The notes beneath the pieces were generated by a model. That model made no database searches, was not told where the DNA came from, and saw only the letters and a list, made by a program, of their open reading frames with translations. Source: Sphingomonas phyllosphaerae (GTDB taxonomy: Bacteria > Pseudomonadota > Alphaproteobacteria > Sphingomonadales > Sphingomonadaceae). Taken from it: a stretch of 64,000 bases of DNA. This document shows positions 1-8,872 of this stretch, in pieces. The stretch covers positions 1 to 64,000 of the forward strand of contig NZ_JAPYKH010000023.1 in assembly GCF_029623345.1 (NCBI RefSeq). The letters are read 5' to 3'. The stretch's first letter is position 1. Each line of letters starts with the position of its first letter. The position numbers and the translations under genes were made by a program.

Positions 1-60
1 TCATCGCGCTTCCCGCGGCCGCTCACGCGCAATTCATGGCGCGCTTCTTATGTAGCCCGC

Positions 61-807
61 ATGTACGCGGCAGCTCGGCATGATCGATACGGCGCGGCGC
101 TGGCTGCGGCGGCGCTGACCGCGCTGCTCGGCTGGGCGCTGCTGGTCGGCCTCGCCGGCAAGGCGGTGCGCGAGCGGATCGACCAGGGGCTCGCCGTGTT
201 TCAGCCCCTGCCACCGCCGCCGCGTCCTGAAGCCAAGATCACGCCGCGACGCGCGACGAGCCCGCGCCGCTCGGGCCGCGCCGCCCCGCCCAACATCCGG
301 AGTCAGGCGACCCAGGTGGCGGCGCCGCGCCCGATCGTGGTCGTGCCCGTACCGCCCCCGCCGGTTACCGTCGCGCTGAAGCCGTTCGCCGGCAGCGCGC
401 CGACACAGGGCGCGACCGAGCGGGTCGGCTCCGGCACCGGCGCGGGCGGAACGGGCGACGGCACCGGGAGCGGCGGCTGGGGCGATGGGGATGGTGGCGG
501 CGGCGGTGATCGCGCTCCGATGTGGAAGCGCGGCCGGCTGACCGATGCCGACTATCCCGCCGAGGTCGGCGAGGCGGGCTTCCAGGGCACGGTCACCGTC
601 AAGTTCCTGGTGTGGACCGACGGTCGCGTGCGCGACTGCGAGGTCATGCGATCGAGTGGAAACCAAGCGCTCGACGACACGACCTGCCGCCTGATCCAGC
701 GTCGCTTCCGCTACGACCCCTCGCGTGACTCGTCCGGCCGACCGGTGCCGGCGTGGATCCTCGAGAATCACGAGTGGGTGATCGAGGCGGAGCCGGCGGC
801 GCGCTGA
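61..807 (+). CDS. TonB-family energy transducer
   Basis: A 248-residue TonB-like protein that would couple the proton-motive force at the inner membrane to outer-membrane receptors. Visible parts: a short cytoplasmic N-terminus, one hydrophobic anchor at about residues 11-34, a proline-rich stretch (about 50-125) with PPPP runs, a glycine-rich linker (about 125-155), and a C-terminal TonB domain with the DADYP and GTVTVKFLVWTDGRV signatures. The domain order is that of the family. No strong Shine-Dalgarno precedes the ATG. It lies about 4.5 kb from the TonB-dependent receptor at 5283-7847 and could serve it, but that link is only positional. Confidence 0.85.
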   Translation: MYAAARHDRYGAALAAAALTALLGWALLVGLAGKAVRERIDQGLAVFQPLPPPPRPEAKITPRRATSPRRSGRAAPPNIRSQATQVAAPRPIVVVPVPPPPVTVALKPFAGSAPTQGATERVGSGTGAGGTGDGTGSGGWGDGDGGGGGDRAPMWKRGRLTDADYPAEVGEAGFQGTVTVKFLVWTDGRVRDCEVMRSSGNQALDDTTCRLIQRRFRYDPSRDSSGRPVPAWILENHEWVIEAEPAAR

Positions 808-844
808 AGATCGTCCCGCGCTGCTGCCGGCGGCGGCGGTGACG

Positions 845-1441
845 CTACCGCCGCGCCAGCTCGCGCCCGCCGGCGGGCTCCATCATCGCGCCGGCGACGT
901 ACGCCTCGTCCGTCACCTCCACCGTAGCGCCCAGCGCGGTCGCCGCGAAGAGCTTCTTGGCGAACGCCGCGGGCAGCCGCACGCAGCCGTGCGACGCCGG
1001 GAAGCCGGGATTGCGCCCGGCGTGGAGCGCGACGCCGTCCCAGGTCAGCCGCTGCATGAACGGCATCGGCGCGTCGTCGTAGAGGCTCGAACGGTGCATC
1101 GCCTTCTTCTCGAGGATCGTGAAGCGCCCGAGCGGCGTCGGCTTCTCGTCCGAGCCGGTCGACACCGACGAGGCCGCAATCATCTTGCTCCCGCGAAACA
1201 CATAGGCGCGCTGGTCGGGAAGCGAGATCAGCACGCTCACCGGCCCGGTGGCGGCGGCGTCATCGGCCCAGAGGTACCGTCCGGGCGCCATCACCGCCGC
1301 CGCCTCGGTGATCGCGAGATCATCCATCGCTTGCGCCTGCGCCGACGGCACCACGCCGGCAGCCAATGTGAGTGCGCCGACCAGCGGCATCACGGCACGC
1401 ACGATTCCACGAGCAGCGAATCGCCGCATCAAGGCCTCCAT
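845..1441 (-). CDS. L,D-transpeptidase (YkuD family), exported
   Basis: A periplasmic L,D-transpeptidase that would form 3-3 peptidoglycan cross-links or attach proteins to peptidoglycan. The N-terminus is a Sec signal peptide with positive residues, a hydrophobic stretch and an AQAQA-type cleavage region. The C-terminal half carries the YkuD catalytic signature HAGRN...SHGCVRLP with the nucleophilic cysteine. I chose the ATG at 1441; a GTG immediately upstream at 1444 is equally in frame, and a GGTGGAG ribosome site sits just before both. The gene is convergent with the TonB gene and divergent from a second transpeptidase-like gene (1646-2383). Confidence 0.9.
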   Translation of the reverse strand: MEALMRRFAARGIVRAVMPLVGALTLAAGVVPSAQAQAMDDLAITEAAAVMAPGRYLWADDAAATGPVSVLISLPDQRAYVFRGSKMIAASSVSTGSDEKPTPLGRFTILEKKAMHRSSLYDDAPMPFMQRLTWDGVALHAGRNPGFPASHGCVRLPAAFAKKLFAATALGATVEVTDEAYVAGAMMEPAGGRELARR

Positions 1442-1645
1442 CACGATCGAAACTCCACCGCCACGCGCTCGCGCCCAGGCCGGTCACTGCAACAAACGCG
1501 TCGTGAGCCTTTTGGTGCCAGCGACGAAGCGTTGCGCTTTCACGGCAAGTGATCGGAACGAGCGCACGATACGCCGCAAACGTTGACGATCATTAACCAG
1601 GTCCATGCTATATCCCAGCCAATGGAGCGGGGATTAACCGAAGTG

Positions 1646-2383
1646 ATGATGGACACGCACGACCGGGTGCATTCGCGCCGTGCTTTGCTGAAGACCGGTG
1701 GACTGTTCGCGGGTGCTCTGATGATCCCGGGCGCGGTGTCGGCTGGCATGCGCGATCGCGCGCGCGGCACACCGGAGAGCCTGGTGCCGAACGATTTCTT
1801 CCAGACGCCGCACGCCCCCGCGCCGCGCCCGGTGATGGCCGCGCCGGCGCGCCCGACCCCGATCTCGGCGCCCGGGGTCAACCCGCGGCTGTTGCAGCGC
1901 GCGATGGCCGCGCTCGAGCGTCACGGCGACCGTGTTGCGCAGCGTGACCGGATCGCCGTGGCCGACTTTAGCGCAGGCTCGAGCGAGCCGCGCTTCCACC
2001 TGATCAATCTGGAGAGCGGGCGCACCGTCTCCAAGCTGGTCGCGCACGGCAGCGGCTCCGATCCGACGCACACCGGTTATCTCCAGCATTTCTCCAATTC
2101 GGATGGTTCGAACGCCTCGTGTGAGGGTGCCTTTCTCGCGGCCGATTATTACGTCGGCAAGCATGGCAAGTCGCAGCGGCTGCTCGGCTTGGATCGCACC
2201 AACGACAACGCGCTGTCGCGCGCGATCGTGGTCCACGCCGCCTGGTACGCCAATCCCGAGATGATCCGCCAGCGCGGCATGCTGGGGCGCAGCCAGGGCT
2301 GTTTTGCGGTGGGCGAGAGCGAACTGGCCGAGGTGTTCGAGCGGCTCGGGCCGGGCCGGATGATCTACGCCGCCAAGGTGTGA
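1646..2383 (+). CDS. Murein L,D-transpeptidase catalytic domain protein (YkuD_2-like)
   Basis: An exported protein of the second L,D-transpeptidase group (often annotated murein L,D-transpeptidase catalytic domain). It has a Tat-like or Sec-like leader (SRRALLKTGGLFAG), a proline/alanine linker, then a domain ending in a GRSQGCFAVG motif whose cysteine codon is at 2300-2302. The match of HxxW...SQGC spacing to the family is by eye. Starts at 1622 or 1583 are also open in frame; 1646 gives the most compact leader. It is head to head with the L,D-transpeptidase at 845-1441, so the two may share a control region of about 200 bp. Confidence 0.8.
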   Translation: MMDTHDRVHSRRALLKTGGLFAGALMIPGAVSAGMRDRARGTPESLVPNDFFQTPHAPAPRPVMAAPARPTPISAPGVNPRLLQRAMAALERHGDRVAQRDRIAVADFSAGSSEPRFHLINLESGRTVSKLVAHGSGSDPTHTGYLQHFSNSDGSNASCEGAFLAADYYVGKHGKSQRLLGLDRTNDNALSRAIVVHAAWYANPEMIRQRGMLGRSQGCFAVGESELAEVFERLGPGRMIYAAKV

Positions 2384-2387
2384 GGCA

Positions 2388-2693
2388 TCAGCCGCGGCGG
2401 TCGAATGCCGCCAGCTCGTAGGCGATCGACGCTTCCACCAGTCGCTCCCACAGCGCCGCGATCGCGTCGCCGGGCAGTCCCTGCGCTTCCGCCGCCGCGC
2501 GCGCGCGCGCGATCACCTGTGCCTTCCGCGCCTCGTCGCGAACGTGGCCGCGCTCGGGCTTGATGCGCGCCGCGGCGTCCATGTAGTCGAAGCGCCGGCG
2601 CAGCAGCGCGACCAGCTCGCGGTCGAGCGAGTCGACGCCCGCCCGCACCTCCGCCATGTTGCTGCAGTCGGGGCCGGCGAGGATTTCGGTCAT
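2388..2693 (-). CDS. Chorismate mutase, AroQ type
   Basis: A 101-residue all-helical chorismate mutase-like protein (chorismate to prephenate, for phenylalanine and tyrosine synthesis). The pattern R-x3-DxLDxELVALLRRR near residues 17-34, the KPER...RDEARKAQVIARA segment and the C-terminal helix with the WERLVEASIAYE pattern fit the AroQ fold. Its size is that of a stand-alone domain. Members of this fold also act as isochorismate pyruvate-lyase (PchB), which cannot be excluded; no salicylate or siderophore synthesis genes are seen next to it. Convergent with the transpeptidase gene, 4 nt apart. Confidence 0.8.
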   Translation of the reverse strand: MTEILAGPDCSNMAEVRAGVDSLDRELVALLRRRFDYMDAAARIKPERGHVRDEARKAQVIARARAAAEAQGLPGDAIAALWERLVEASIAYELAAFDRRG

Positions 2694-2859
2694 GTCGCGC
2701 TGCCTGCCCGCGTGAGACGGCGCTGTCCAGTGCGACGACGCGCTGCCACGGCAGCGTCAGGTACCGCTCAAGGCCCGCACATACTTTCCGTCCGCCCAAT
2801 GGCGAGTACCGCGGAGGCGGGCGATCACGGCGACCGGCGGCGGCCATTGACGGCGCACG

Positions 2860-3135
2860 TCAACCGGACTGGCGTGAGCCTTTAGCCGCGAAGCAGGACG
2901 CGACAGACCACCCGCTCAATGCAGAGCCACCGAACCACAGCATGAAGGCCGCCGCCTCTCCCAGAAGCAGGCATGCCACACCCGGCATACAGGCCGCGAG
3001 AACGAGGAGACGTCGCCATCGGGGTGACATGTCAGACCGGTCGCCGGCGGCCCGGCGCCGCTTCGGATCACGGATGCAGAGTGCCAGGATCGCGATCGTC
3101 GAGAGGGTGATCGCCACGAGCGCGGAGCCGACCAT
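2860..3135 (-). CDS. Small membrane protein, DUF3325-like
   Basis: A 91-residue protein with three hydrophobic segments (about 1-20, 43-62 and 63-80) separated by a basic loop (RDPKRRR). The layout resembles DUF3325 proteins, which typically follow PepSY-TM proteins in siderophore uptake operons. It starts 2 nt after the stop of the PepSY gene, so it is almost certainly cotranslated with it. An upstream in-frame start (3219) would overlap the PepSY gene and was not preferred. Function is unknown; a role in iron release or reduction at the inner membrane is an inference from context. Confidence 0.6.
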   Translation of the reverse strand: MVGSALVAITLSTIAILALCIRDPKRRRAAGDRSDMSPRWRRLLVLAACMPGVACLLLGEAAAFMLWFGGSALSGWSVASCFAAKGSRQSG

Positions 3136-3137
3136 TG

Positions 3138-4730
3138 TCAAGCTTTCGCGGGATGGAAGAAGGGCGGCGTCACACAGGTGACGAGCGGCCACGACAGGAA
3201 GCAGTCCCTGCAAAGCCACAGGCCGGTCGCTGAAAAGGCAACGTCGAGCAGCGCGATGATCGGCTGGCCGGTGCTGATGGCCTCGCTCCAGCCCGGACCA
3301 CCGGCGACGACCAAGCGGAGCAGCGGCAACGACACCATAACGCCGCCGGTTGCGCCGACGAGCAACCAGATCAAGAAGGCGTTCGACGTGGCGACGACGC
3401 CCGCGATGAGCGCCGCGCAGGACGCGATCAGAAACGCAGCGGTGGTCCAGTACACCGCGGTGCCGAGCGGCATCGTGACAAGGAACGCCGCCGACGCGAC
3501 CACGAGTGCAAACGGCAGCCCGAACGCCACGACGCTCAGAACGCGCTCAAGCCAGGCGAATGTTCGCGCCTCACCGACACGCCGGACCACCCACAGGCGC
3601 ATACCGGTGTAGGTCACGTAGCATATCGCGAAACCCAGCCCGAACCAGATCGCCTTCGACAACAAACCCGCGAACGTGCCGAAGTGAAGCGGTCCCATGA
3701 TCCCCACCAGCGTACCGCCAGCGGAAGGAACGGCACCAACGTTCGGCTTGGCCCGAATGAACGATGCGTCAGCGCCGCTATAGAGCAGCGCCACTGGTTC
3801 GAGGCTGCCCATGGTGGGATTGTGGTAGCTCGTCACTTGTGCGTCCGCGCGGCCGAAATTCTCGATCGCCATGAAGGTCGGGACCTCGCCCGTCCGGCGG
3901 ATCGCGTCGGCGCTGATGCGGTCCATGTTGCCGGTCGGAACCGGGCGCGGATCCGGCGTTCGGGGGCTGCCGAACACGGCCTTGGTCAGCGCTTCCACAT
4001 CGCCGCCGAACGCGGCCATGGCCACCACCGGCACGCCAACGGTGCCGTAGAAGGAGAAAAAACTGCCGGTGAAGGCGAGGACGAAGGCGAAGGGAAGGCT
4101 CCAGGTGCCCGCGACGCTGTGCTTGTCGCGATGGGCCAGCACGGCATTGGCGCGACGGCGCAGCGTGAAGATGTCCTTGAAGAGGTGGCGATGGATCAGC
4201 AGGCCCGAGATCGCCGCCACCAGCATTGCCAGGCCTAGGATGCCCGTCAGCAACAGCCCCCAGGGATTAGGCACATGCAGCCGGACGTGCGTGTCCACCA
4301 GAAAGGCGCTGAGCGCATCGTCGTTGCGCGGTCCGAAGAGGTCATCGCTGTCGCCGGCAACGGTGCGCTGGATGCTGCCCGCGTTGTCGACCTGGTAATA
4401 GATGCCGCTTTCAGTCGGCACGCCCTTCGCGTTTAGTTCGTGACGGTGGTAGAAGGCGCCCAAGCCATGATCACCAATCTCGAAGAGATTGACCGCCTCG
4501 CGATAGCGCGGCGGCGTCGCGGCGGTAAGGCGGCGGAGCGTCGCATCGATCGGCTGTGCGAAGGCGGAGCGCGTGGCGACGTGCCCCGCCGACCATGCGC
4601 CGATCTCGTGCGCGAACACGGCCGCCGTGCCTGTCAGCACGACCGCGTAGAGGAGCAGGCCGAGCAGGATGCCAGACCAACCGTGAAGCGCGACCATCGC
4701 CTTGGTCTCGGGCCGGTCCAAATGGATCAT
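3138..4730 (-). CDS. PepSY-associated TM protein (iron-uptake reductase-like)
   Basis: A 530-residue inner-membrane protein of the PepSY-TM family, whose members accompany siderophore receptors and are thought to reduce or release ferric iron. It opens MIHLDRPETKAMVALHGWSG, with the conserved LHRW-like LHGWSG start and a first membrane helix at about residues 18-42. A large periplasmic PepSY region follows, then a central RHLFKDIFTLR segment and several C-terminal membrane helices. The start at 4730 was chosen because it forms an ATGA overlap with the preceding gene; longer in-frame starts run back through that gene. Downstream is the DUF3325-like gene. Confidence 0.85.
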   Translation of the reverse strand: MIHLDRPETKAMVALHGWSGILLGLLLYAVVLTGTAAVFAHEIGAWSAGHVATRSAFAQPIDATLRRLTAATPPRYREAVNLFEIGDHGLGAFYHRHELNAKGVPTESGIYYQVDNAGSIQRTVAGDSDDLFGPRNDDALSAFLVDTHVRLHVPNPWGLLLTGILGLAMLVAAISGLLIHRHLFKDIFTLRRRANAVLAHRDKHSVAGTWSLPFAFVLAFTGSFFSFYGTVGVPVVAMAAFGGDVEALTKAVFGSPRTPDPRPVPTGNMDRISADAIRRTGEVPTFMAIENFGRADAQVTSYHNPTMGSLEPVALLYSGADASFIRAKPNVGAVPSAGGTLVGIMGPLHFGTFAGLLSKAIWFGLGFAICYVTYTGMRLWVVRRVGEARTFAWLERVLSVVAFGLPFALVVASAAFLVTMPLGTAVYWTTAAFLIASCAALIAGVVATSNAFLIWLLVGATGGVMVSLPLLRLVVAGGPGWSEAISTGQPIIALLDVAFSATGLWLCRDCFLSWPLVTCVTPPFFHPAKA

Positions 4731-5053
4731 CGCACAGCCTTTGCCGCCACGGGCGATGACAAGAGTCGCGGAGCGACCATTCCCGCGTGGATCAGCAGCA
4801 GCGCCGCGGCGACGAACGCGACCCGCGCGATGCTGCGATCCAGGCAGGCGTGAAAGAACAGCAGCGCCCAGATCAGCGGCGCCAGCACGAGCGGAAAAGC
4901 AAGATTGTCGATGCCGGCCGCGCCGCCGGGCAGCCACAGCGGCATGCCCGCCAGCAGGGCAAGCGTCACCACGATCGCTCCCGGCCCGGCGAGCAGGACG
5001 CGCATCAGTCGGGTCGAGGACGGTCGCGCGGCCATGTGCGTCGCTTGGGGCAT
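4727..5053 (-). CDS. Small inner-membrane protein of the PepSY operon
   Basis: A 108-residue protein with three to four predicted membrane segments (about 20-42, 48-70 and 74-95). It overlaps the PepSY gene start by 4 nt (ATGA), implying translational coupling. In comparable siderophore operons this slot is filled by small DUF3649-like proteins; I cannot confirm that family by eye. The start could be the GTG at 5059 or the ATG at 5053, and neither has a good ribosome site. The 230 bp upstream, before the receptor gene, may carry its promoter; I could not identify a convincing Fur box there. Confidence 0.65.
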   Translation of the reverse strand: MPQATHMAARPSSTRLMRVLLAGPGAIVVTLALLAGMPLWLPGGAAGIDNLAFPLVLAPLIWALLFFHACLDRSIARVAFVAAALLLIHAGMVAPRLLSSPVAAKAVR

Positions 5054-5282
5054 CGCCACTGCTTAAAAAGGACCATCGCTGAGCGCAAGGCAGATGCTAT
5101 TGATACGTTGTCGCAAAGTTAGGGGCGGCGGGTCATGGGGGACGAACAGAGCAGGCTCGCGCAGGGAGAAGTTGATCATGAAGGCGCGCGTCGCTGCTCC
5201 GCCATACCACCTGAGCGACAGTCGCCGTCGCGCTCGAGCGTCGGGCGTTGTCTCGGCGCGTCGCCGTCTTGATTGCCGTTGC

Positions 5283-7847
5283 TCACAGGCGCCACGACAA
5301 TCGCGCATAGTAGAAGCCGCCGCTGAGACCGAACGGCGCGAAGTTCCCGTAGGCGCCCGACCCATCCGAGTTGATGATGCCGTTACGCTCCGGATACACG
5401 TCGAAGAGGTTGCTCGCGCCCACCGCCAGGTTCACGTGCTCGGTCACGTCCACGCCCAGGTCGAGATCGGCAACCAGCCGTGCGCCGAACGTTCGGTCGC
5501 CCGTCGCGACGTTGCTCGATTCGGTGTAACGCCCCCACCGCGTCAGACGGGTGAGCGCGTGCAGCCGCCCGTGCGTCCAGTCGATCGTTCCCACCGCCTT
5601 GCTCCGTGGAGTCGCCGCCACGAGATCCTGCTGCGCCTGGCGGCCGAACAGGACGACGTTCAGGTTGCCCAGCGCCGACGGGTTATCGATCACCTTGAGG
5701 ATGCGCGTCTTGTTGTAACTATAAGCGGCCGACAACCGGAAGCGGCCAAGCGCGCCCGCCTCCCAGCGATATTCCGCCACGGCATCGATGCCGCGCGTGC
5801 GCGTGTCGATCGCGTTGGTGAAGAACTGCGCACTGTCCACACCGGTGACGCCATTGGCCACCAGGATGTTGCGGATGGCGGTGCCGCCATTCGCCGTGGT
5901 GCCCAGAAATTCGGTCTTCACGATGCGATCGTCCACCCGGATCTGATAGGCGTCGAGTGTCAGCCGCGCCCCGCCGCGATCGAAGGTAAGCCCGGCGGTA
6001 TAATTGAGCGATTTCTCCGGCTTCAGCGGCGACGCACCGAGCGCCTGAGCGGCGATGCTGTTGACCGGCAGGAACTTGGAGACGGTCGACACGCGCTCGT
6101 TGCCGACGATGGTGACGGTGTTCTGCGTCGTGGAGAAGCCGGTCTGGGCCAGCGACGGCGCGCGGAAGCCGGTGTTGACGCCACCGCGGAGCGCGATACC
6201 GGGCGCGAGTTCCACCCGGGTCGAGAACTTCCCGGCCACCGCGTCACCGGCACTGTCGTCATAATGTTCGAATCGCCCGGCCACGCCGACGAACCATCCC
6301 CGCATGAGGGTGGTGGACAGATCGACGTAGCCGGCGACGTTGTTGCGGCTGAGCGTGGCGGCGTCGGTAGGCGATGTGCCGGTGAACGAGACGAGACCCG
6401 GCGACGGCGACCGGCCGCCGTAGAGGAGCCCGAACGGCGTTCCGTCGCGCGGGATAACGTAGCCGCCATCACGATAGCTGTCGGGTTCACCCGCCTGATT
6501 GCGGAACCGCTCCCAGCGATGCTCCGCACCCACCGCGACGGTGAGCGGTTCGGCGACGCCGATGTCCACGTCGCGACTGATATCGAGATTGTTGACCCAT
6601 AATTGCTGGCTCTGCTGCCCCATGAAGAAGCGCGTCTTGCTGTCGGGGCCGAGCGAGGGATTGAGCGTATTGTCCGCGCCCAACCGGACGCGATCTTCAC
6701 CGTAGCTCGACGACAGGTCCCAGCGCCAGCCAGCCGCCTCCCCCTTCAGCCCGAGCGTCCCTTGCCAATCCCACTCGCTGATCCGCCGGTAGGCCTGGAA
6801 CCCCGCAGGATAGAGCTGCTGCAGGCTGTTGAAGCCCTGCGGGTTGGCGAGCCCTCCATAGCCGGTCGGGGATGGGAAATACGCCCCGCGCGCGTCCCGA
6901 ATGCGACGGTAGCTCAGCGTGGAGGTCGTGTAGAGCGACAGGTCGGCCGCGATCGGCAGCGCGGCATTGAGGGAGCTGTTGACGATGATGTCGCGGTTGG
7001 ATCGCCCGTAGCCGCCGGCGATCAGATGATCCGCGTCTGCCTCGCGCGGATCGGCCTGGCCGTTGACCAGCGGGTAGAGCCTGGGGACGGCTTCCGCCGA
7101 AGAGGTCGCGCGATCATGGTATTTCGCTTCGACCGAGAAGCGCGCGAAGCCGCCCTCGGTCCCCAGCCGCGTCCCCCACCCGATCTGCTGCTGGAGCAGT
7201 TCGCCGCCTTTCTCGTAAAGCTGCCCCGCGGTGGTGGCCAGCTCGCCGCCCACCGTCGCGTCGTCGAGAATGATGTTGATCACGCCGGAGATCGCGTCGG
7301 AGCCATATTGCGCCGCCGCGCCGTCGCGCAGCACCTCGATCCGACCGACCGCATTGGTGGGGATCAGGTCGATGTCGACCGGGGTCGACCCGCCCGACAC
7401 GCGCGACAGATTGTTGATGAGCGACGTGGTGTGGCGGCGCTTGCCGTTGACCAGCACGAGCAGATAATCGCCCGACAGCCCGCGGATCGAGATCGGGCGC
7501 ACGCTCGCCGACGTACCGCCGCCGCCCAGAGCGGGCATCGTCAGCGACGGCACGATGTTGCCGAGCACCTCCTTCAATCCGGTGCGACCGGTCGCGCGAA
7601 GTTCATCGCGCGCGATCACGTCGATCGGCACCGGGCTGTCCGCCACGGTGCGCGCGACGCCGCTGCGTGATCCGGTGACCACCACGTCGCCCTGATCCTC
7701 CGTCGCGGGGCCGGGCGCGCCATCGGCCGCTGATACGTCGGCGGCGCGAGCGACGTCGGCCGGGACGTTACCGGCGGCCTCGGCGTGCGCAACGCCGATG
7801 GCCGTGAATGCCGCCAGCATCGTGCCGGTGACCAAGGTCTTGTTCAT
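5283..7847 (-). CDS. TonB-dependent outer-membrane receptor
   Basis: An 854-residue TonB-dependent receptor for active uptake across the outer membrane. It has a signal peptide (about 1-25), a TonB box GDVVVTGS at about residues 53-60, a plug domain with the IRGLSGDYLLVLVNGKRRH and RIEVLRDGAAAQYGSDAISGVINI signatures, and a long beta-barrel ending in a C-terminal SWRL, a typical barrel-assembly signal. Downstream (same strand) are the small membrane, PepSY and DUF3325-like genes, favouring iron-siderophore. Upstream (same strand, 95 nt) is a sulfonate-type ABC operon, so an organosulfur ligand is an alternative. A GC-rich hairpin lies in that 95-nt gap. Confidence 0.95.
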   Translation of the reverse strand: MNKTLVTGTMLAAFTAIGVAHAEAAGNVPADVARAADVSAADGAPGPATEDQGDVVVTGSRSGVARTVADSPVPIDVIARDELRATGRTGLKEVLGNIVPSLTMPALGGGGTSASVRPISIRGLSGDYLLVLVNGKRRHTTSLINNLSRVSGGSTPVDIDLIPTNAVGRIEVLRDGAAAQYGSDAISGVINIILDDATVGGELATTAGQLYEKGGELLQQQIGWGTRLGTEGGFARFSVEAKYHDRATSSAEAVPRLYPLVNGQADPREADADHLIAGGYGRSNRDIIVNSSLNAALPIAADLSLYTTSTLSYRRIRDARGAYFPSPTGYGGLANPQGFNSLQQLYPAGFQAYRRISEWDWQGTLGLKGEAAGWRWDLSSSYGEDRVRLGADNTLNPSLGPDSKTRFFMGQQSQQLWVNNLDISRDVDIGVAEPLTVAVGAEHRWERFRNQAGEPDSYRDGGYVIPRDGTPFGLLYGGRSPSPGLVSFTGTSPTDAATLSRNNVAGYVDLSTTLMRGWFVGVAGRFEHYDDSAGDAVAGKFSTRVELAPGIALRGGVNTGFRAPSLAQTGFSTTQNTVTIVGNERVSTVSKFLPVNSIAAQALGASPLKPEKSLNYTAGLTFDRGGARLTLDAYQIRVDDRIVKTEFLGTTANGGTAIRNILVANGVTGVDSAQFFTNAIDTRTRGIDAVAEYRWEAGALGRFRLSAAYSYNKTRILKVIDNPSALGNLNVVLFGRQAQQDLVAATPRSKAVGTIDWTHGRLHALTRLTRWGRYTESSNVATGDRTFGARLVADLDLGVDVTEHVNLAVGASNLFDVYPERNGIINSDGSGAYGNFAPFGLSGGFYYARLSWRL

Positions 7848-7887
7848 GTCCCTCCCTCTCGATGTCGAATGACACAGCGCCGCCTTT

Positions 7888-7908
7888 CCCCGCCGACGCG
7901 CGGCGGGG
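7888..7908. terminator. GC-rich hairpin between ABC operon and receptor
   Basis: Perfect 8-bp inverted repeat CCCCGCCG / CGGCGGGG with a 5-nt loop, lying between the binding-protein gene stop and the receptor start, both on the minus strand. It has no U-tract on either side, so it may be a weak or Rho-assisted terminator, an RNA stabiliser, or chance in GC-rich DNA. Confidence 0.35.
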
Positions 7909-7942
7909 TCCTCCCCTCGTTCTCGTTTGCTGGTGCCGCCGC

Positions 7943-8872
7943 TCAGGCGCCGGCGGGCGGCACGAAGGCCTTCGCGATGTCGCGTGTTCCGGCGACGGTG
8001 CCGGCCTGGCGGAACGTCTTCAGCACCCGTCGCTGGTCGTCGATCACCTTGGCGTCGATCGGCACGCTGCGACGGCCGTTCTTGATCGCGTAATCACGCG
8101 CGATATCGGCGGGCAGCCCGGTTTCGCGCGCGAGCACCGCGGCATAATCGTCCGGGTGCGTCCGCGCCCAGTCGAGCGCCTTGGCTTCGCGCGCCAGGAA
8201 GTCGTCGAGCAACGCGCGGTGTTCCTTGACGGCGCGATCGTTCGCGACATCGAAGCCATAGCCGCTGACCAGATCATGCCCGTCCACCAGCACGCGCGCG
8301 CCTTCCTTCAGCGCCATCGGCAGATACGGCGTCCAGATCGCCCAGGCGTCGATCCGGCCGGAACTGAATGCCGCTTTGGCATCGCCGGGCGCGAGGAAGG
8401 TGAAGCGCACGTAATCGGCCGGCAGCCCGGCCGCCGCCAGCGCCGCGAGCGCGAGATGATGCCCCACCGACCCGCGCGTGGTCGCCACCGTCTTGCCCTT
8501 CAGGTCGGCGAGTTGGCGCGCCGGCGACGCGGCGCGCACCACCAGCGCCAGCGCGCCGCGCGGACGCTCGGCGACATATTGCGCGCCGACCGCCTTGATC
8601 GGCGCACCGCTCTGATAGGCGAACATGAACGGTGCATCGCCGACGAGCCCCAGATCGACCGATCCCCCCGCGATCGCCTCCAGCAGATGCTGCGCCGCCG
8701 GGAATTCCGACCAGTCGACGGTATAAGGCGCGCCGTCGAGCGCATGGCTCGCCAGCATCACCGCCTTGGTGCCGCCGCGCTGGCTGCCGACGTGAAGGAC
8801 CTCGCGCGTGTCCTTCGCCCCACACGCGGCAAGCGCGAGCAGCGCGGCGACGGCGGCGGCGATGCGGCTCAC
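7943..8872 (-). CDS. ABC transporter substrate-binding lipoprotein, sulfonate type
   Basis: A 309-residue SsuA/NrtT-like periplasmic binding protein. It starts with GTG at 8872, overlapping the monooxygenase stop by 4 nt (GTGA). The leader ends LLALAACGAK with a lipobox cysteine at residue 17, so it is probably a lipoprotein. Signature regions: VGSQRGGTKAVML, a GGSVDLGLVGDAPFMFAYQSGAPIKAV segment and LKGKTVATTRGSVGHHLA, typical of aliphatic sulfonate binding proteins. It is the last gene of the operon that begins with the permease at 13357. The ligand is inferred from its SsuD and dioxygenase neighbours. Confidence 0.88.
   Translation of the reverse strand: MSRIAAAVAALLALAACGAKDTREVLHVGSQRGGTKAVMLASHALDGAPYTVDWSEFPAAQHLLEAIAGGSVDLGLVGDAPFMFAYQSGAPIKAVGAQYVAERPRGALALVVRAASPARQLADLKGKTVATTRGSVGHHLALAALAAAGLPADYVRFTFLAPGDAKAAFSSGRIDAWAIWTPYLPMALKEGARVLVDGHDLVSGYGFDVANDRAVKEHRALLDDFLAREAKALDWARTHPDDYAAVLARETGLPADIARDYAIKNGRRSVPIDAKVIDDQRRVLKTFRQAGTVAGTRDIAKAFVPPAGA

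Noticed and set aside
5054..5282. A Fur box upstream of the PepSY operon
   Set aside because: No stretch with a reasonable match to the Fur consensus could be found by eye, so it is not listed.
5094..6602. A 502-codon plus-strand frame opposite the TonB-dependent receptor
   Set aside because: Antisense shadow of a receptor with clear plug and barrel motifs; composition and lack of motifs argue against a protein.
7848..7942. A riboswitch in the leader of the TonB-dependent receptor
   Set aside because: The 95-nt leader has one GC-rich hairpin but no recognisable conserved cobalamin or other riboswitch core.
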